From Hominifimenecus microfluidus (GTDB taxonomy: Bacteria; Bacillota; Clostridia; Lachnospirales; Lachnospiraceae), in assembly GCA_020687485.1 (NCBI GenBank), contig JAJEQR010000002.1, positions 57,450 through 121,449 on the forward strand: DNA of 64,000 nucleotides, read 5' to 3'. The translations under genes were made by a program, and so were the position numbers. Below are positions 42,833 to 53,043 of this stretch, piece after piece. The notes under the pieces are model-generated. The model worked only from the letters and a program-made list of their open reading frames with translations. It did not search any database and was not told the origin of the DNA. Position 1 is the first letter of the stretch; each line of letters begins with the position of its first letter.

Positions 42833-43717
42833 ATGACAAACAATTTTACCCCTGCTAAGGCAGGACAGCAGAGCAAACGACTTTCCAAAGAGGAATATGC
42901 CGAGAAGATGAAAGCGGAAAAAGAAGCCGTATATCAGATGGCGGACGACACCGCAAAGGCGATTGTTTCCGACCCGGAAAAGTTCAAAGCCTTCCTTGAT
43001 ACGCAGAGCCGTCTTGACCGATACTCTGCGGTCAACGCACTTCTGATTTTCAAGCAGCTTCCCGAAGCAAGCCAGCTTAAAAACTTTGACGACTGGAGCA
43101 AGGACAATGTGAAAATTCAGAAAGGTGCAAAAAGCATTTCCATTCTTGAACCTGTCGAGTATGCCAAGAGAGACGGTACGACCGGCATTTCCTACAATGT
43201 GAAAAAGGTCTTTGATGTTTCTCAGACCAACGGCAAGAGACCGCCTGCACCGACTGTCAACCGAGACCCGAAAGCACTCATTACCGTTATGCTGGATTCT
43301 TCCCCGGTTGAAGTGGAAGCAACAAATGAGCTTCCGTATCCCAATATGGCGGCGTTTTACAACAACGAGGAACAGACCTTGTATTTAAAGCGTGATGTGG
43401 GAGACAGCGTAGCAGTCGCTCAGTGCGTAGCACAGGAGCTTGGCCACGCACAGCTCTCCATCAACAGCGACAGTTACAGCAGAGCGGATATGGGCTTTCA
43501 GGCAGTATGTATCGGCTATATGCTTTGCAAAAAGTACGGCGTCGATACACAGAATTTTGCTATCAACCGTATCCCTGAAAAGCTCGCCGGCAAAGAGCCG
43601 AAGGATATTCGCTATGAGCTTTCCAAAACGAGAAACGCAATGGCGGATATTCACTCCCGTGTTTCCGATGAGCTTTACAAGAAAAAGCAGGAACGAAGCA
43701 AAGACTACGAAAGATAA
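42833..43717 (+). CDS. ArdC-like protein with degenerate metalloprotease motif
   Basis: A 294-residue protein. The N-terminal part (RLDRYSAVNALLIFKQLPEA, FDDWSKDNVKIQKGAKSISI) is the ArdC-N ssDNA-binding pattern. The C-terminal part has AQELGHAQL, where zinc proteases have HExxH, so the first His is Gln. ArdC proteins protect incoming ssDNA from restriction. Short overlap-free spacing to its neighbours in the transfer operon. Confidence 0.75.
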   Translation: MTNNFTPAKAGQQSKRLSKEEYAEKMKAEKEAVYQMADDTAKAIVSDPEKFKAFLDTQSRLDRYSAVNALLIFKQLPEASQLKNFDDWSKDNVKIQKGAKSISILEPVEYAKRDGTTGISYNVKKVFDVSQTNGKRPPAPTVNRDPKALITVMLDSSPVEVEATNELPYPNMAAFYNNEEQTLYLKRDVGDSVAVAQCVAQELGHAQLSINSDSYSRADMGFQAVCIGYMLCKKYGVDTQNFAINRIPEKLAGKEPKDIRYELSKTRNAMADIHSRVSDELYKKKQERSKDYER

Positions 43718-43726
43718 GGTGAGACT

Positions 43727-43930
43727 ATGGCAAAGGAAGAAATGTATCATATCGCATTGGACGATTATGAACACGGCATTATAATCCGTTCTCTCAACGA
43801 CGAGAAAACAGATTTGATGAACGAGGGTAAATCTACCGATGCGGTGGACGACCTTATCATCAAGGTCGGAACTGCCCCAAAGAAAAAGTTCAGAGTTATC
43901 GAAAAGGAACGCTCCTGTGAATCGAGATAA
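43727..43930 (+). CDS. Small ICE-conserved protein ahead of virD4
   Basis: A 67-residue protein (EEMYHIALDDYEHGIIIRSL; GKSTDAVDDLIIKVGTAPKK). Shares the TDAVDD signature with 23619-23798. AAGGTGAG precedes ATG 43727; overlaps the coupling-protein start by 14 nt. Confidence 0.75.
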   Translation: MAKEEMYHIALDDYEHGIIIRSLNDEKTDLMNEGKSTDAVDDLIIKVGTAPKKKFRVIEKERSCESR

Positions 43931-45713
43931 CGAAAGGCAGTCTGCTATCATTCTTTCCGTCATCGGTATTATCCCGGTCGTATGGCTGGCACTTCTGATT
44001 GCACCCTCTGTAAAAGGAGGATTGCCGGAAATACTGCCGAGCCTATTAACAGCGTTCAACAACCCATTCCATATTGAGCTATGCGAGGACAGCCTAAAAA
44101 CTGTCCTCGTTTTGCTTCTCTGCTATGCAATGGGTATCGGGATTTACTTCTCAACACAGAAAAATTACCGAAGGCGTGAAGAACACGGCTCTGCAAAATG
44201 GGGCAACGCAAGAGCCGTAAACAAAAAATACAGACAGTCTCCGGCTTCTGCAAATAAGCTGATGACGCAAAATGTCTGTATCGGACTCAATGCGAAGAAG
44301 CACCGAAGAAACTTAAACACCCTTGTGTGCGGCGGTTCGGGAGCCGGTAAGACAAGGTTTTACTGTAAGCCGAATCTTATGCAGTGCAACACATCATTTG
44401 TCATTCTTGACCCAAAGGGCGAAATTCTCCGAGATACCGGAAAGCTGCTTGAAAGCAAAGGCTATGAGGTCCGTGTTCTCGATTTGATTTCAATGGAGAA
44501 AAGCCATTGCTATAACCCGTTTGTCTATTTGCAGAACGACAATGATGTGCAAAAGCTCGTGACGAATCTTTTTAAGAGTACCACTCCGAAAGGAAGTCAG
44601 GCACAAGACCCCTTTTGGGATACCTCGGCTTCAATGCTTCTGCTTGCACTTGTGTTTTATCTTCATTACGAAGCACCCGAAGATGAACAGAACTTTGCAA
44701 TGGTAATGGAAATGCTCAGAGCCGGTGCGATTGAGGACGAGGAGGACACAAGACCTTCTCCCCTTGATGAACTGTTTGCGGAATTGGAAATGTCAAATCC
44801 CGACCACATTGCTTTGAAGTATTACCGTTCCTATCATTCAGGTGCGGCGAAAACCTTAAAGTCCATACAGATAACCCTTGCGGCAAGACTGGAAAAGTTC
44901 AACCTTGAAAGTCTTGCTTCTTTAACTACCACAGACGAGCTTGACCTCCCATCACTCGGAGAGAAAAAGGTCGCTCTGTTCGCTTTGATACCGGACAACG
45001 ATTCCAGCTTTAACTTTTTGGTATCTATCCTTTACACACAGCTTTTTCAGCAGTTGTTTTATGCTGCCGACCATATTCACGGCGGCTCGCTTCCCGTTCC
45101 CGTTCATTTTTTGATGGACGAGTTTGCGAATGTGAGCCTGCCCGATGACTTTGACAAGATACTGTCGGTTATGCGTTCTCGTGGAGTATCGGTAAGTATC
45201 ATCTTGCAGAACTTGGCTCAGTTAAAAGCCTTGTTTGAAAAGCAATGGGAAAGTATTGTCGGCAACTGCGACGAGTTTCTATATCTCGGCGGCAACGAGC
45301 AAAGCACCCACAAATATGTGTCCGAGCTTCTCGGCAAGGAAACCATTGATACCAACACTTTCGGAAAGAGTACCGGGCGAAGCGGCAACTACTCCACAAA
45401 TTATCAGATTAGCGGTCGAGAGCTTCTTACCCCTGATGAGGTTCGTATGCTTGATAACCAATATGCAATTCTGTTTATTCGTGGAGAACGCCCCGTTATG
45501 GACTTCAAGTATGACATCTTGAAGCACCCGAATGTGGCACTTACAACCGATGGAAAGGCTTCTGCATATAAACACGGCGAAGTGACCATCAAGCACTCAT
45601 CAATTTCTGTTCTTTCTATTAACCCGGAAGAACTTCCGGAGGAAAGCTACGGAGAAACCAATTACGAGCTTCTGTCCGATGAGGATTTTGAAGTAAATAA
45701 AGACTTATTTTAA
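43917..45713 (+). CDS. virD4: VirD4/TraG-type coupling protein
   Basis: About 598 residues. It has two N-terminal membrane helices (SAIILSVIGIIPVVWLALLI; LKTVLVLLLCYAMGIGIYF), Walker A CGGSGAGKTRFY (about 138) and Walker B VHFLMDEFANV (about 395). It links the relaxase-DNA complex to the transfer channel. GTG 43917, with AAGGA 8 nt upstream, is chosen; the longer open frame to 43839 would overlap the preceding gene fully. Confidence 0.92.
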   Translation: MNRDNERQSAIILSVIGIIPVVWLALLIAPSVKGGLPEILPSLLTAFNNPFHIELCEDSLKTVLVLLLCYAMGIGIYFSTQKNYRRREEHGSAKWGNARAVNKKYRQSPASANKLMTQNVCIGLNAKKHRRNLNTLVCGGSGAGKTRFYCKPNLMQCNTSFVILDPKGEILRDTGKLLESKGYEVRVLDLISMEKSHCYNPFVYLQNDNDVQKLVTNLFKSTTPKGSQAQDPFWDTSASMLLLALVFYLHYEAPEDEQNFAMVMEMLRAGAIEDEEDTRPSPLDELFAELEMSNPDHIALKYYRSYHSGAAKTLKSIQITLAARLEKFNLESLASLTTTDELDLPSLGEKKVALFALIPDNDSSFNFLVSILYTQLFQQLFYAADHIHGGSLPVPVHFLMDEFANVSLPDDFDKILSVMRSRGVSVSIILQNLAQLKALFEKQWESIVGNCDEFLYLGGNEQSTHKYVSELLGKETIDTNTFGKSTGRSGNYSTNYQISGRELLTPDEVRMLDNQYAILFIRGERPVMDFKYDILKHPNVALTTDGKASAYKHGEVTIKHSSISVLSINPEELPEESYGETNYELLSDEDFEVNKDLF

Positions 45714-45727
45714 CGGAGGAAAACACA

Positions 45728-46087
45728 ATGAACATTTTTAAGAAGAACAACGAAAAGAAAACTACTCAGAAGCTGCCTATGACTGGAAAGGTTCAGAAAG
45801 GCTTCCGTGCTTACTGCGCCGTAATCGCAGCAGCAACTCTTGTTTGCGGCATGAGCGTTACCGCTTTTGCCGCCAGTGACCCGATTACCGTAGTCAACAA
45901 TCTGTCCGATTTCATTTTCGGTCTTATCCGTGCCATCGGTCTTATACTGCTTGGCTTCGGTATCGTTCAGGTCGGTCTCTCTTTGAAGTCTCACGACCCG
46001 TCTCAGAGAGCCAACGGTTTCCTGACTCTTGCGGGCGGTATCATCATTACCTTTGCAAAGGAAATCCTGACCCTTATTACCGGTTAA
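45728..46087 (+). CDS. Maff2-family mobile-element membrane protein
   Basis: A 119-residue protein. A signal-like N-terminus (YCAVIAAATLVCGMSVTAFA) precedes two helices (FIFGLIRAIGLILLGFGIVQ; FLTLAGGIIITFAKEILTLI), a pilin/VirB2-like layout. GGAGG precedes the ATG. An intergenic hairpin (GCATACCTG/CAGGTATGC, 46114-46137) follows and may tune expression against the next gene. Confidence 0.82.
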   Translation: MNIFKKNNEKKTTQKLPMTGKVQKGFRAYCAVIAAATLVCGMSVTAFAASDPITVVNNLSDFIFGLIRAIGLILLGFGIVQVGLSLKSHDPSQRANGFLTLAGGIIITFAKEILTLITG

Positions 46088-46160
46088 GAGAACACAGTTA
46101 TCAAACGGGGCATACCTGGCATTTCAGGTATGCTCCTAATCTTAAAGGAGGTGCAAACAG

Positions 46161-46997
46161 ATGAGTGATAACTGGGTAGTTCAGAACCTCGAAAATGCCC
46201 TTGAAACTTGGAACAGCAAGCTATCGGAAATATGGCAGTTGCTAACCACTTCGCCGCAACAGTTCAAAGGCGGAAGTATTTGGTCGGTAATGGTGAATAT
46301 CAACGGAGCGGTTCAGGCTATCGGTCTTGCCTTACTCGTTCTGTTTTTTGTTGTCGGTGTGGTTCGCACCTGCGGAAGTTTTACCGATGTAAAGAAACCG
46401 GAACACGCATTAAAGCTGTTTATCCGCTTTGCCATTGCCAAAGGTGTGATTACCTACGGGCTGGAGCTTATGCTTGCCCTGTTCGACATCGTACAAGGTA
46501 CGATTTCAACCATTATGACATCTGCGGGATTCGGTACGCCCAATCAAACAACCTTACCTGCTGAAATGGTAACAACCATTGAGAGCTGCGGATTTTTTGA
46601 GAGTATCCCATTGTGGGCGGTTACTCTTATCGGAGGACTGTTTATCACGGTCTTGTCGTTCATTATGATAATGACGGTGTACGGACGATTTTTCAAGCTG
46701 TATATGTACACGGCTCTCGCTCCGATACCGCTTTCCACTTTTGCCGGAGAACCGTCGCAGAATGTGGGTAAGAGCTTTATAAAGAGCTACTGTGCCGTTT
46801 TGCTTGAGGGAGCAGTAATTGTACTTGCTTGTATCATCTTCTCCCTATTTGCTTCTACGCCACCGGTAGTGAACCCTGACGCAGCAGCCGTTACTCAGGT
46901 ATGGGCATATATCGGCGAACTGGTATTCAATATGCTTGTGCTTGTCGGTGCGGTTAAGATGAGCGACCGAATTATCCGTGAAATGATGGGCTTGTAA
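46161..46997 (+). CDS. TrbL/VirB6-like channel protein (CD1112-type)
   Basis: A 278-residue polytopic protein with about six helices (NGAVQAIGLALLVLFFVVGV; LFITVLSFIMIMTVYGRFFK; LLEGAVIVLACIIFSLFAST; GELVFNMLVLVGAVKM). Inner-membrane channel component of the transfer apparatus. AAAGGAGG precedes ATG 46161. Confidence 0.85.
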   Translation: MSDNWVVQNLENALETWNSKLSEIWQLLTTSPQQFKGGSIWSVMVNINGAVQAIGLALLVLFFVVGVVRTCGSFTDVKKPEHALKLFIRFAIAKGVITYGLELMLALFDIVQGTISTIMTSAGFGTPNQTTLPAEMVTTIESCGFFESIPLWAVTLIGGLFITVLSFIMIMTVYGRFFKLYMYTALAPIPLSTFAGEPSQNVGKSFIKSYCAVLLEGAVIVLACIIFSLFASTPPVVNPDAAAVTQVWAYIGELVFNMLVLVGAVKMSDRIIREMMGL

Positions 46998-46998
46998 T

Positions 46999-47027
46999 TT
47001 GATTTTTTCATATAATTGAGCTATAAT
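46999..47027 (+). promoter_or_regulatory. Internal promoter within the transfer operon
   Basis: TTGATT (46999-47004), 17 nt, TATAAT (47022-47027), immediately after the VirB6-like stop codon. It could give separate expression of the genes from 47230 onward. The 230-nt spacer to 47230 is otherwise without a gene. Confidence 0.6.
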
Positions 47028-47229
47028 ATACTTGTTTGATTTACATTTGATAGAGCGAGCATATATCAAGCGTAAATCACTCCTGTCGTGGAAAAATGAT
47101 TTGCAAGATTCACTACTGAAAAAAATTGCTCGTATTTCAGCAGTAAGGTTCAAAAAGGGTTCAAGGTAACCGACCGTTTCGTTATGCAATCATTGATAAA
47201 AACTGCTACGAAGAAAGGAGGTAAACACT

Positions 47230-47439
47230 ATGGCTCGAAACAAGGGCGTGTCGGGTAAAACCCACACTAAACAACAGTTAGACGATTATGCAAATCAGCA
47301 TAATCCTAACAACAAAGCATACAAAGCCAAAGTAACAAACCAAAAACAAATTAAGAAACAAAAGGGTAAAGAACATCCTGATTATGTTGCTGATTTGGAT
47401 TGGATGTGTTTTAGCAAAGGTCCGTATGAATTTGATTAA
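47230..47439 (+). CDS. Small basic hypothetical protein
   Basis: A 69-residue, Lys/Asn-rich protein (SGKTHTKQQLDDYANQHNPN; ending CFSKGPYEFD). AGGAGG precedes the ATG. AT-rich and set between the VirB6-like and PrgI genes behind its own promoter, so it may be a later insertion into the operon. No family recognised. Confidence 0.6.
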   Translation: MARNKGVSGKTHTKQQLDDYANQHNPNNKAYKAKVTNQKQIKKQKGKEHPDYVADLDWMCFSKGPYEFD

Positions 47440-47513
47440 AAACTGAATATGCTTTGAGTGGAAACATCAATCAGAAATGGTTGATGTTTTTCTTTTTGCA
47501 AGAAAGGATTATT

Positions 47514-47879
47514 ATGGAAGTTAAAATTAACCGAGAGATACGAAATTATACAGAGTCAATGTTTTTTGGACTGTCGCTCAGACAGTTCATTTTTTCTGTC
47601 CTCGCCTGTGCGGTAGCGGTAGGACTTTACTTCCTCCTAAAACCGTACCTCGGAACAGAAACCGTATCGTGGGTGTGCATTTTGGGAGCTGCCCCTTTTG
47701 CAGCTCTCGGCTTTGTAAAATACAACGGAATGACGGCTGAGAAATTTATATGGGCGTGGATAAAGTCCGAGTTCCTTATGCCGAAAAAGCTGGTCTTTCA
47801 TTCCACCAACACCTATTACGAATTGATGAAACCGACAATCGAACAAAAACAGAAGGAGGCTTATAAGAACAATGATTAA
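47514..47879 (+). CDS. prgI: PrgI-family transfer protein
   Basis: A 121-residue protein. KINREIRNYTESMFFGLSLR leads into two adjacent helices (FIFSVLACAVAVGLYFLLKP; VCILGAAPFAALGFV) and KFIWAWIKSEFLMPKKLVF, the PrgI/VirB3-like pattern. AAAGGA precedes ATG 47514. Overlaps virB4 by 8 nt. Confidence 0.87.
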   Translation: MEVKINREIRNYTESMFFGLSLRQFIFSVLACAVAVGLYFLLKPYLGTETVSWVCILGAAPFAALGFVKYNGMTAEKFIWAWIKSEFLMPKKLVFHSTNTYYELMKPTIEQKQKEAYKNND

Positions 47880-50205
47880 AACCCTTACAAACCTGTTAAA
47901 GCAGGACAAAGAAAAGTTTGTAGTACCAAAGGGCGTACAGGATTGTATTCCCATTACCGCAATCTATGATGACGGCATTTTCCGTGTGGGCAAGGACAAG
48001 TATTCCAAGAGCTTCAAGTTCACGGATATTAACTTTGCCGTAGCAAGCCGTGAGGACAAGGAAGCAATGTTCCTTGAATACTCCGAGCTTCTCAACTCTC
48101 TTGACAGCGGAGCTACTACAAAACTGACTATCAACAACAGACGGCTTAACCGTTTGGACTTTGAGAAAACCATTCTTATCCCCGAAACCGGCGATGAGCT
48201 TGATGTTTACCGAGAGGAATATAACAAAATGCTTCTCGACAAGGCGACCGGTGCAAATGCAATCGTTCAGGATAAGTATGTTACTATCTCCATCAACAAA
48301 AAGAGCGTGGAGGACGCAAGAACCTATTTTGCCCGTGTCGGTGCTGACCTGATTGCCCACTTTGCAAGACTCGGAAGCAAATGTGTGGAGCTTGAAACCG
48401 ATGAAAGGCTGAGAATTGTCCACGATTTCTTCCGTGTCGGTGAGGAAACCGCCTACCACTTCAATATTAAGGAAACGAGAAAAAAGGGACACGATTTCAA
48501 GGATTATGTTTGCCCGGATACAATGGAATTTGAAAAGGACTACTTCAAAATGGGAAACCGTTACGGGAGAGTCCTTTTTCTTCGTGAGTACGCTTCCTAT
48601 ATCAAGGACAGTATGGTAGCTGAGCTTACCGACCTGAACCGCAATCTGATGATGTCCATTGACATCGTACCTGTTCCTACCGATGAAGCGGTGCGAGAAG
48701 CAGAGAGCAGACTGCTTGGGGTTGAGACGAATATAACCAACTGGCAGAGAAAGCAGAATCAGAACAATAACTTTTCTGCTACCGTTCCGTATGATATGGA
48801 ACAGCAGAAAAAGGAAATGAAGGAGTTCCTTGATGACCTTACCACTCGTGATCAGCGAATGATGTTCGCTGTACTCACTATGGTTCATACTGCGGACTCC
48901 AAAGAACAGCTTGATAACGACACCGAAGCTCTGCTTACTACGGCAAGAAAGCATTTGTGCCAGTTTGCCATTCTCAAGTATCAGCAGATGGACGGACTGA
49001 ATACGGCTATGCCCTTTGGAACACGCAAGATTGACGCATTCAGAACCCTTACCACAGAAAGCCTTGCGGTCTTTATTCCGTTCAGGGTTCAGGACATTTA
49101 CCACGAAAACGGCATTTACTACGGTCAGAATGTCATCAGTAAAAATATGATTATTGCCGACCGCAGACAGCTACTCAACGGTAACTCCTTTATTCTCGGC
49201 GTATCCGGCGGCGGTAAATCCTTTGCGGCAAAGGGAGAGATTGAAAATATCATTCTTTCCTCCAACGCAGATGTTATTATCATAGACCCTGAGCGAGAGT
49301 ATTCGCAGCTTGTAAAGGCTCTCGGCGGCGAAATCATCAATATTTCCGCTACTTCTCCGAGCCATATCAATGCAATGGATATGAACAAGGAATACGGCGA
49401 CGGTGCAAACCCGGTTATCCTGAAATCCGAGTTCATTATGTCCCTTTGCGAACAGCTTATCGGCGGCACAAACCTCGGAGCAAAGCAGAAGTCTATCATT
49501 GACCGTTGTACGGCGAGCGTTTACCGAGACTATCAGCAGAGAGGTTATACCGGCACAGTTCCTACTTTGCAGGACTTCCGTGCGGAGCTTTTGAAACAGG
49601 ACGAGCCGGAAGCAAAAGAAATCGCCCTTGCTATCGAGCTGTTTACACACGGCTCTTTGAATACCTTCGCAAAGCCGACCAATGTTGATACGGATAACCG
49701 ACTTATCTGTTATGACATTCTTGACCTCGGCAAGCAGCTTATGCCTATCGGTATGCTTGTTGTCCTTGACTCTATTCTGAACCGTATTACACAGAACCGT
49801 GCTAAGGGTAAGCAGACATTCATCTTCATTGATGAAATCTATCTTCTGTTCCAGCACGAATACTCCGCAAACTTCCTGTTTACTCTTTGGAAGCGTGTGA
49901 GAAAGTACGGTGCTTACGCCACCGGCATTACGCAGAATGTGGACGACCTTTTGCAGAGCCATACGGCAAGAACTATGCTTGCAAACAGCGAGTTTTTGAT
50001 TATGCTCAATCAGGCGTCAACCGACAGAATTGAGCTTGCCAAGCTCCTTAACATTTCCGACCTCCAGCTTTCATATATCACGAATGTTGACGCAGGACAC
50101 GGACTGATTAAGGTCGGCAGTTCGCTTGTGCCGTTTGCAAATAAGTTCCCGAAGAATACGAAACTGTATAAGCTGATGACAACCAAACCGGGCGAGGGTG
50201 TATAA
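47872..50205 (+). CDS. virB4: VirB4-type transfer ATPase
   Basis: A 777-residue protein. Walker A GVSGGGKSFAAKGE is at about 442 and Walker B FIFIDEIYLLF at about 650; conserved ITQNVDDLL and SEFLIMLNQ follow. It powers the mating channel. Translationally coupled to prgI. Confidence 0.93.
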   Translation: MIKTLTNLLKQDKEKFVVPKGVQDCIPITAIYDDGIFRVGKDKYSKSFKFTDINFAVASREDKEAMFLEYSELLNSLDSGATTKLTINNRRLNRLDFEKTILIPETGDELDVYREEYNKMLLDKATGANAIVQDKYVTISINKKSVEDARTYFARVGADLIAHFARLGSKCVELETDERLRIVHDFFRVGEETAYHFNIKETRKKGHDFKDYVCPDTMEFEKDYFKMGNRYGRVLFLREYASYIKDSMVAELTDLNRNLMMSIDIVPVPTDEAVREAESRLLGVETNITNWQRKQNQNNNFSATVPYDMEQQKKEMKEFLDDLTTRDQRMMFAVLTMVHTADSKEQLDNDTEALLTTARKHLCQFAILKYQQMDGLNTAMPFGTRKIDAFRTLTTESLAVFIPFRVQDIYHENGIYYGQNVISKNMIIADRRQLLNGNSFILGVSGGGKSFAAKGEIENIILSSNADVIIIDPEREYSQLVKALGGEIINISATSPSHINAMDMNKEYGDGANPVILKSEFIMSLCEQLIGGTNLGAKQKSIIDRCTASVYRDYQQRGYTGTVPTLQDFRAELLKQDEPEAKEIALAIELFTHGSLNTFAKPTNVDTDNRLICYDILDLGKQLMPIGMLVVLDSILNRITQNRAKGKQTFIFIDEIYLLFQHEYSANFLFTLWKRVRKYGAYATGITQNVDDLLQSHTARTMLANSEFLIMLNQASTDRIELAKLLNISDLQLSYITNVDAGHGLIKVGSSLVPFANKFPKNTKLYKLMTTKPGEGV

Positions 50206-50242
50206 CCCTTGCCCTATTCTGTATATGAGAAAGGAAACACCT

Positions 50243-51013
50243 ATGAAAAACAAAATCTATATTGCCATAATCTGTGCTTTCAGCATTGTATTTGCCGTCA
50301 GTTCAGGTTTTCTCATCAAGCACTATTACGACTCTGCAAAGCAGGCGGAGATGTACGACAATCTGATTGAGGTTGTGGAGACCGAGCCTGAAGAAACCAA
50401 AGAGCCGATGAACTACTCCGAAGAAAAAACCCTTATCCCAGAGTATCAGGAGCTTTATCTGCAAAACAACGATATGGTCGGTTGGATTAAGGTTGAGGAC
50501 ACAAAAATCAATTATCCGGTTATGCAGTCAAAGGACAACCCGAACTTCTATCTGAAGCACGGCTTTGATAAGGCATACACCGACTACGGCTGTCCTTATG
50601 TTCAGGAAAACTGCGATATGGAGCTACAAAGCGACAATATCATCATCTACGGTCATCATATGAACGACGGCTCTATGTTCGCCGGTCTTATGAAATTCAA
50701 GGACAAGAACTTTTGGGAAAAGCACAAAACAATATCCTTTGATACGCTGACCGACAGACAGACCTATGAAGTAATTGCCGTGTTCAAAACCGTGGTTTAT
50801 ACGGACAGTCCTGAAAGCTTCAAATATTATCAGTTCGTCAATGCGGAGAATGCCGAGGATTTCACAGCCTATGTTGAGAAGTGCAAGGAACTGTCGCTTT
50901 ACGATACCGGCGTAACCGCCGAATACGGCGACAAGCTCCTGACCCTTTCCACCTGTGAGTATTCCCGGACAAACGGCAGACTTGTTGTAGTGGCGAAGCT
51001 AATAAACGAATAA
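50243..51013 (+). CDS. srtB: Class B sortase
   Basis: A 256-residue protein. An N-terminal anchor helix (IYIAIICAFSIVFAVSSGFL) precedes the sortase barrel: VKGWIKVEDTKINYPVMQS-like segment, YGHHMNDGSMF with catalytic His, LLTLSTCEYS with catalytic Cys, and NGRLVVV with the Arg. The likely substrate is the TPKTG adhesin at 26348. ATG 50243 is chosen for AAAGGA 8 nt upstream; the frame is open back to 50198. Confidence 0.92.
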   Translation: MKNKIYIAIICAFSIVFAVSSGFLIKHYYDSAKQAEMYDNLIEVVETEPEETKEPMNYSEEKTLIPEYQELYLQNNDMVGWIKVEDTKINYPVMQSKDNPNFYLKHGFDKAYTDYGCPYVQENCDMELQSDNIIIYGHHMNDGSMFAGLMKFKDKNFWEKHKTISFDTLTDRQTYEVIAVFKTVVYTDSPESFKYYQFVNAENAEDFTAYVEKCKELSLYDTGVTAEYGDKLLTLSTCEYSRTNGRLVVVAKLINE

Positions 51014-51055
51014 TGCAACAGATATGGTTCAGCCTGCATAGAAAGGAGGGATTGT

Positions 51056-52765
51056 ATGGCTGATATTAAAACGAAAGACAATGCAAAAGGTACGATACGA
51101 ACCATAGATAAGGCTGCCGTTGCAACCCAACGAATGAAGCAGGCGTATATCGCTACAAAAGAAAAGGCAGAGCGGTCGGTAAATGCCAACAGCAGTTCTG
51201 CCGAGGAATATGCTTCCGATAAGCTGGAAAGCGGTATTGACGAGGTGGTTCACGATGGTGCTTATGCGTTCGATAAGGCGGGACGAAAAGGTGTAGAAAC
51301 CACAAAAGAGAATATCCGCACCGCAAAGGACGGTATTCAGCGTTTCAAGCAACAGCGAGCCGAGCAGTCTTTACGAAAACAGGCTTCGCAGAATACAAGC
51401 TCGGCAATTAAGACTGTCGATAAGGCGGAAAAGACCATAAAGCAGTCTGCCACTTCCTCCGGAAAGAAAACCATTAAGTTTGCCGGAAAAGAAGCAACAA
51501 AGACTGCACAGAAATCGGTTAAGACGGCTGAGCAGACTGCAAAGACTGCGATAAAAACCAGTCAGCAAGCGGCAAAAGCGGCACAGAAAACAGCTCAGGC
51601 GACAGTTAAGGCTTCGCAGAAAGCGGCACAGGCGGCAAAAGCCACAGCCAAAGCAACTGCCGCTACGATTAAAGCCGCAGCCAAAGCCACCGTTGCCGCA
51701 GTAAAAGCAATCATTGCGGCGGTAAAAGGTCTTGTTGCCGCCATTGCTGCCGGCGGCTGGGTTGCGGTGGTGGTTATTATTGTTCTGTGTCTTGTCGGAT
51801 TAATTGCCGGTTCTGTGTTTGGTATCTTCTTTTCGGGAGAGGATTCCGGCACGGGAATGTCTATGCAGACAGTCGTTCAGGAAATCAATCAAGAATATGA
51901 TGACCGATTGGAACAGGAAAAGAACTCTGTAAGCTATGATGTGCTTGAAATGAGTGGAAGCCGAGCTGTGTGGAAAGAGGTTCTTGCGGTCTATTCTGTT
52001 AAAGTAAATACCGACCCTGATAATCCGATGGAGGTTGCCACGGTTGACGAAACCAAGAAGCAGCTACTGTCGGATATTTTTTGGGAGATGAACGATATTT
52101 CTTCCCAAACGGAAACGAAAACCCATACCGAAATCGAGGAAAGCGACGACGGACACGGCAATATCGTACAGACTGAAACCACGGTAACCGAAACATTTCT
52201 GTATATCACGGTAACGCACAAGACTGTTGATGAAATGGCGGCTATGTACGGCTTTAATCAAGAGCAGAAAGATTATCTTGCCGAGCTGCTAAAGGACGAA
52301 AACAACCAGCTATGGTCGCAGGTACTTTACGGTATCGGATACAGCGACGACCAAATCGTAACGGTTGCTCTGTCTCAGGTAGGTAATGTGGGCGGTCAGC
52401 CTTACTGGTCTTGGTACGGGTTTGACTCCCGTGTAGAGTGGTGTGCCTGCTTTGTTTCTTGGTGTGCCAACGAGTGCGGATATATCGACGCTGGTATTAT
52501 TCCGAAGTATGCCGGTTGCGTAAACGGCGTACAATGGTTCAGAGACCGAGGACAATGGGCAGACGGTTCGTATGAGCCTTCGCCCGGTACAATCATTTTC
52601 TTTGATTGGGAGGGCGACGGTGTGACAGACCACACCGGTATTGTTCAAAGATGCGAGAACGGTACAGTCTATACCGTCGAGGGCAACTCAGGCGATACTT
52701 GCAGAACCAAAACATACCCTGTCGGAAGCTCTGTTATCTACGGATACGGTATTCCGGCATATTAA
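51056..52765 (+). CDS. CD1108-type transfer protein with CHAP-like lytic domain
   Basis: A 569-residue protein. A long Ala/Lys/Thr-rich coiled region (residues about 60-215) leads to a membrane helix ([20 protein letters not shown]). The C-terminal amidase has [15 protein letters not shown] (Cys) and [10 protein letters not shown] (His), a CHAP/NlpC-type hydrolase. It likely opens peptidoglycan for the mating channel. GGAGGG precedes ATG 51056. Last gene of the rightward transfer operon before tet(W). Confidence 0.88.
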   Translation: MADIKTKDNAKGTIRTIDKAAVATQRMKQAYIATKEKAERSVNANSSSAEEYASDKLESGIDEVVHDGAYAFDKAGRKGVETTKENIRTAKDGIQRFKQQRAEQSLRKQASQNTSSAIKTVDKAEKTIKQSATSSGKKTIKFAGKEATKTAQKSVKTAEQTAKTAIKTSQQAAKAAQKTAQATVKASQKAAQAAKATAKATAATIKAAAKATVAAVKAIIAAVKGLVAAIAAGGWVAVVVIIVLCLVGLIAGSVFGIFFSGEDSGTGMSMQTVVQEINQEYDDRLEQEKNSVSYDVLEMSGSRAVWKEVLAVYSVKVNTDPDNPMEVATVDETKKQLLSDIFWEMNDISSQTETKTHTEIEESDDGHGNIVQTETTVTETFLYITVTHKTVDEMAAMYGFNQEQKDYLAELLKDENNQLWSQVLYGIGYSDDQIVTVALSQVGNVGGQPYWSWYGFDSRVEWCACFVSWCANECGYIDAGIIPKYAGCVNGVQWFRDRGQWADGSYEPSPGTIIFFDWEGDGVTDHTGIVQRCENGTVYTVEGNSGDTCRTKTYPVGSSVIYGYGIPAY

Positions 52766-52769
52766 AAAA

Positions 52770-52796
52770 AGATGGCTGCTCGATTGAGTAGCCATC
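52770..52796 (+). terminator. Hairpin after the transfer operon
   Basis: GATGGCT and AGCCATC form the stem. No strong T run. The spacer 52797-53043, between convergent transfer operon and tet(W), has no supported gene; it contains repeats of the type TATCATTTG. Confidence 0.5.
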
Positions 52797-53043
52797 AAGT
52801 ACATTATTCAAAATCGCAAAATGAAACTTAATTCTAAACGCTTTTGTTTGGGAGATTTGATATCATTTGATTTTTCCTGATACCTATTATCCTTATCCTA
52901 TGGGCTTGCCGAATTTTTGCTATCATTTGGCTATCAAGGAAATGGCTATCAACGATAAAATTAGATTGGTTTCTCTGGTGGTTTACAACTACATTTTACC
53001 ACGAAAGACAGGGAAATGCAATAACCTTCCTCGCTGTGGTGTA

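Noticed and set aside
47896..49104. 402-codon open frame antisense to virB4
   Set aside because: It mirrors the strongly supported VirB4 frame, has no ribosome site or recognisable domain, and its composition is that of a reverse-complement shadow.
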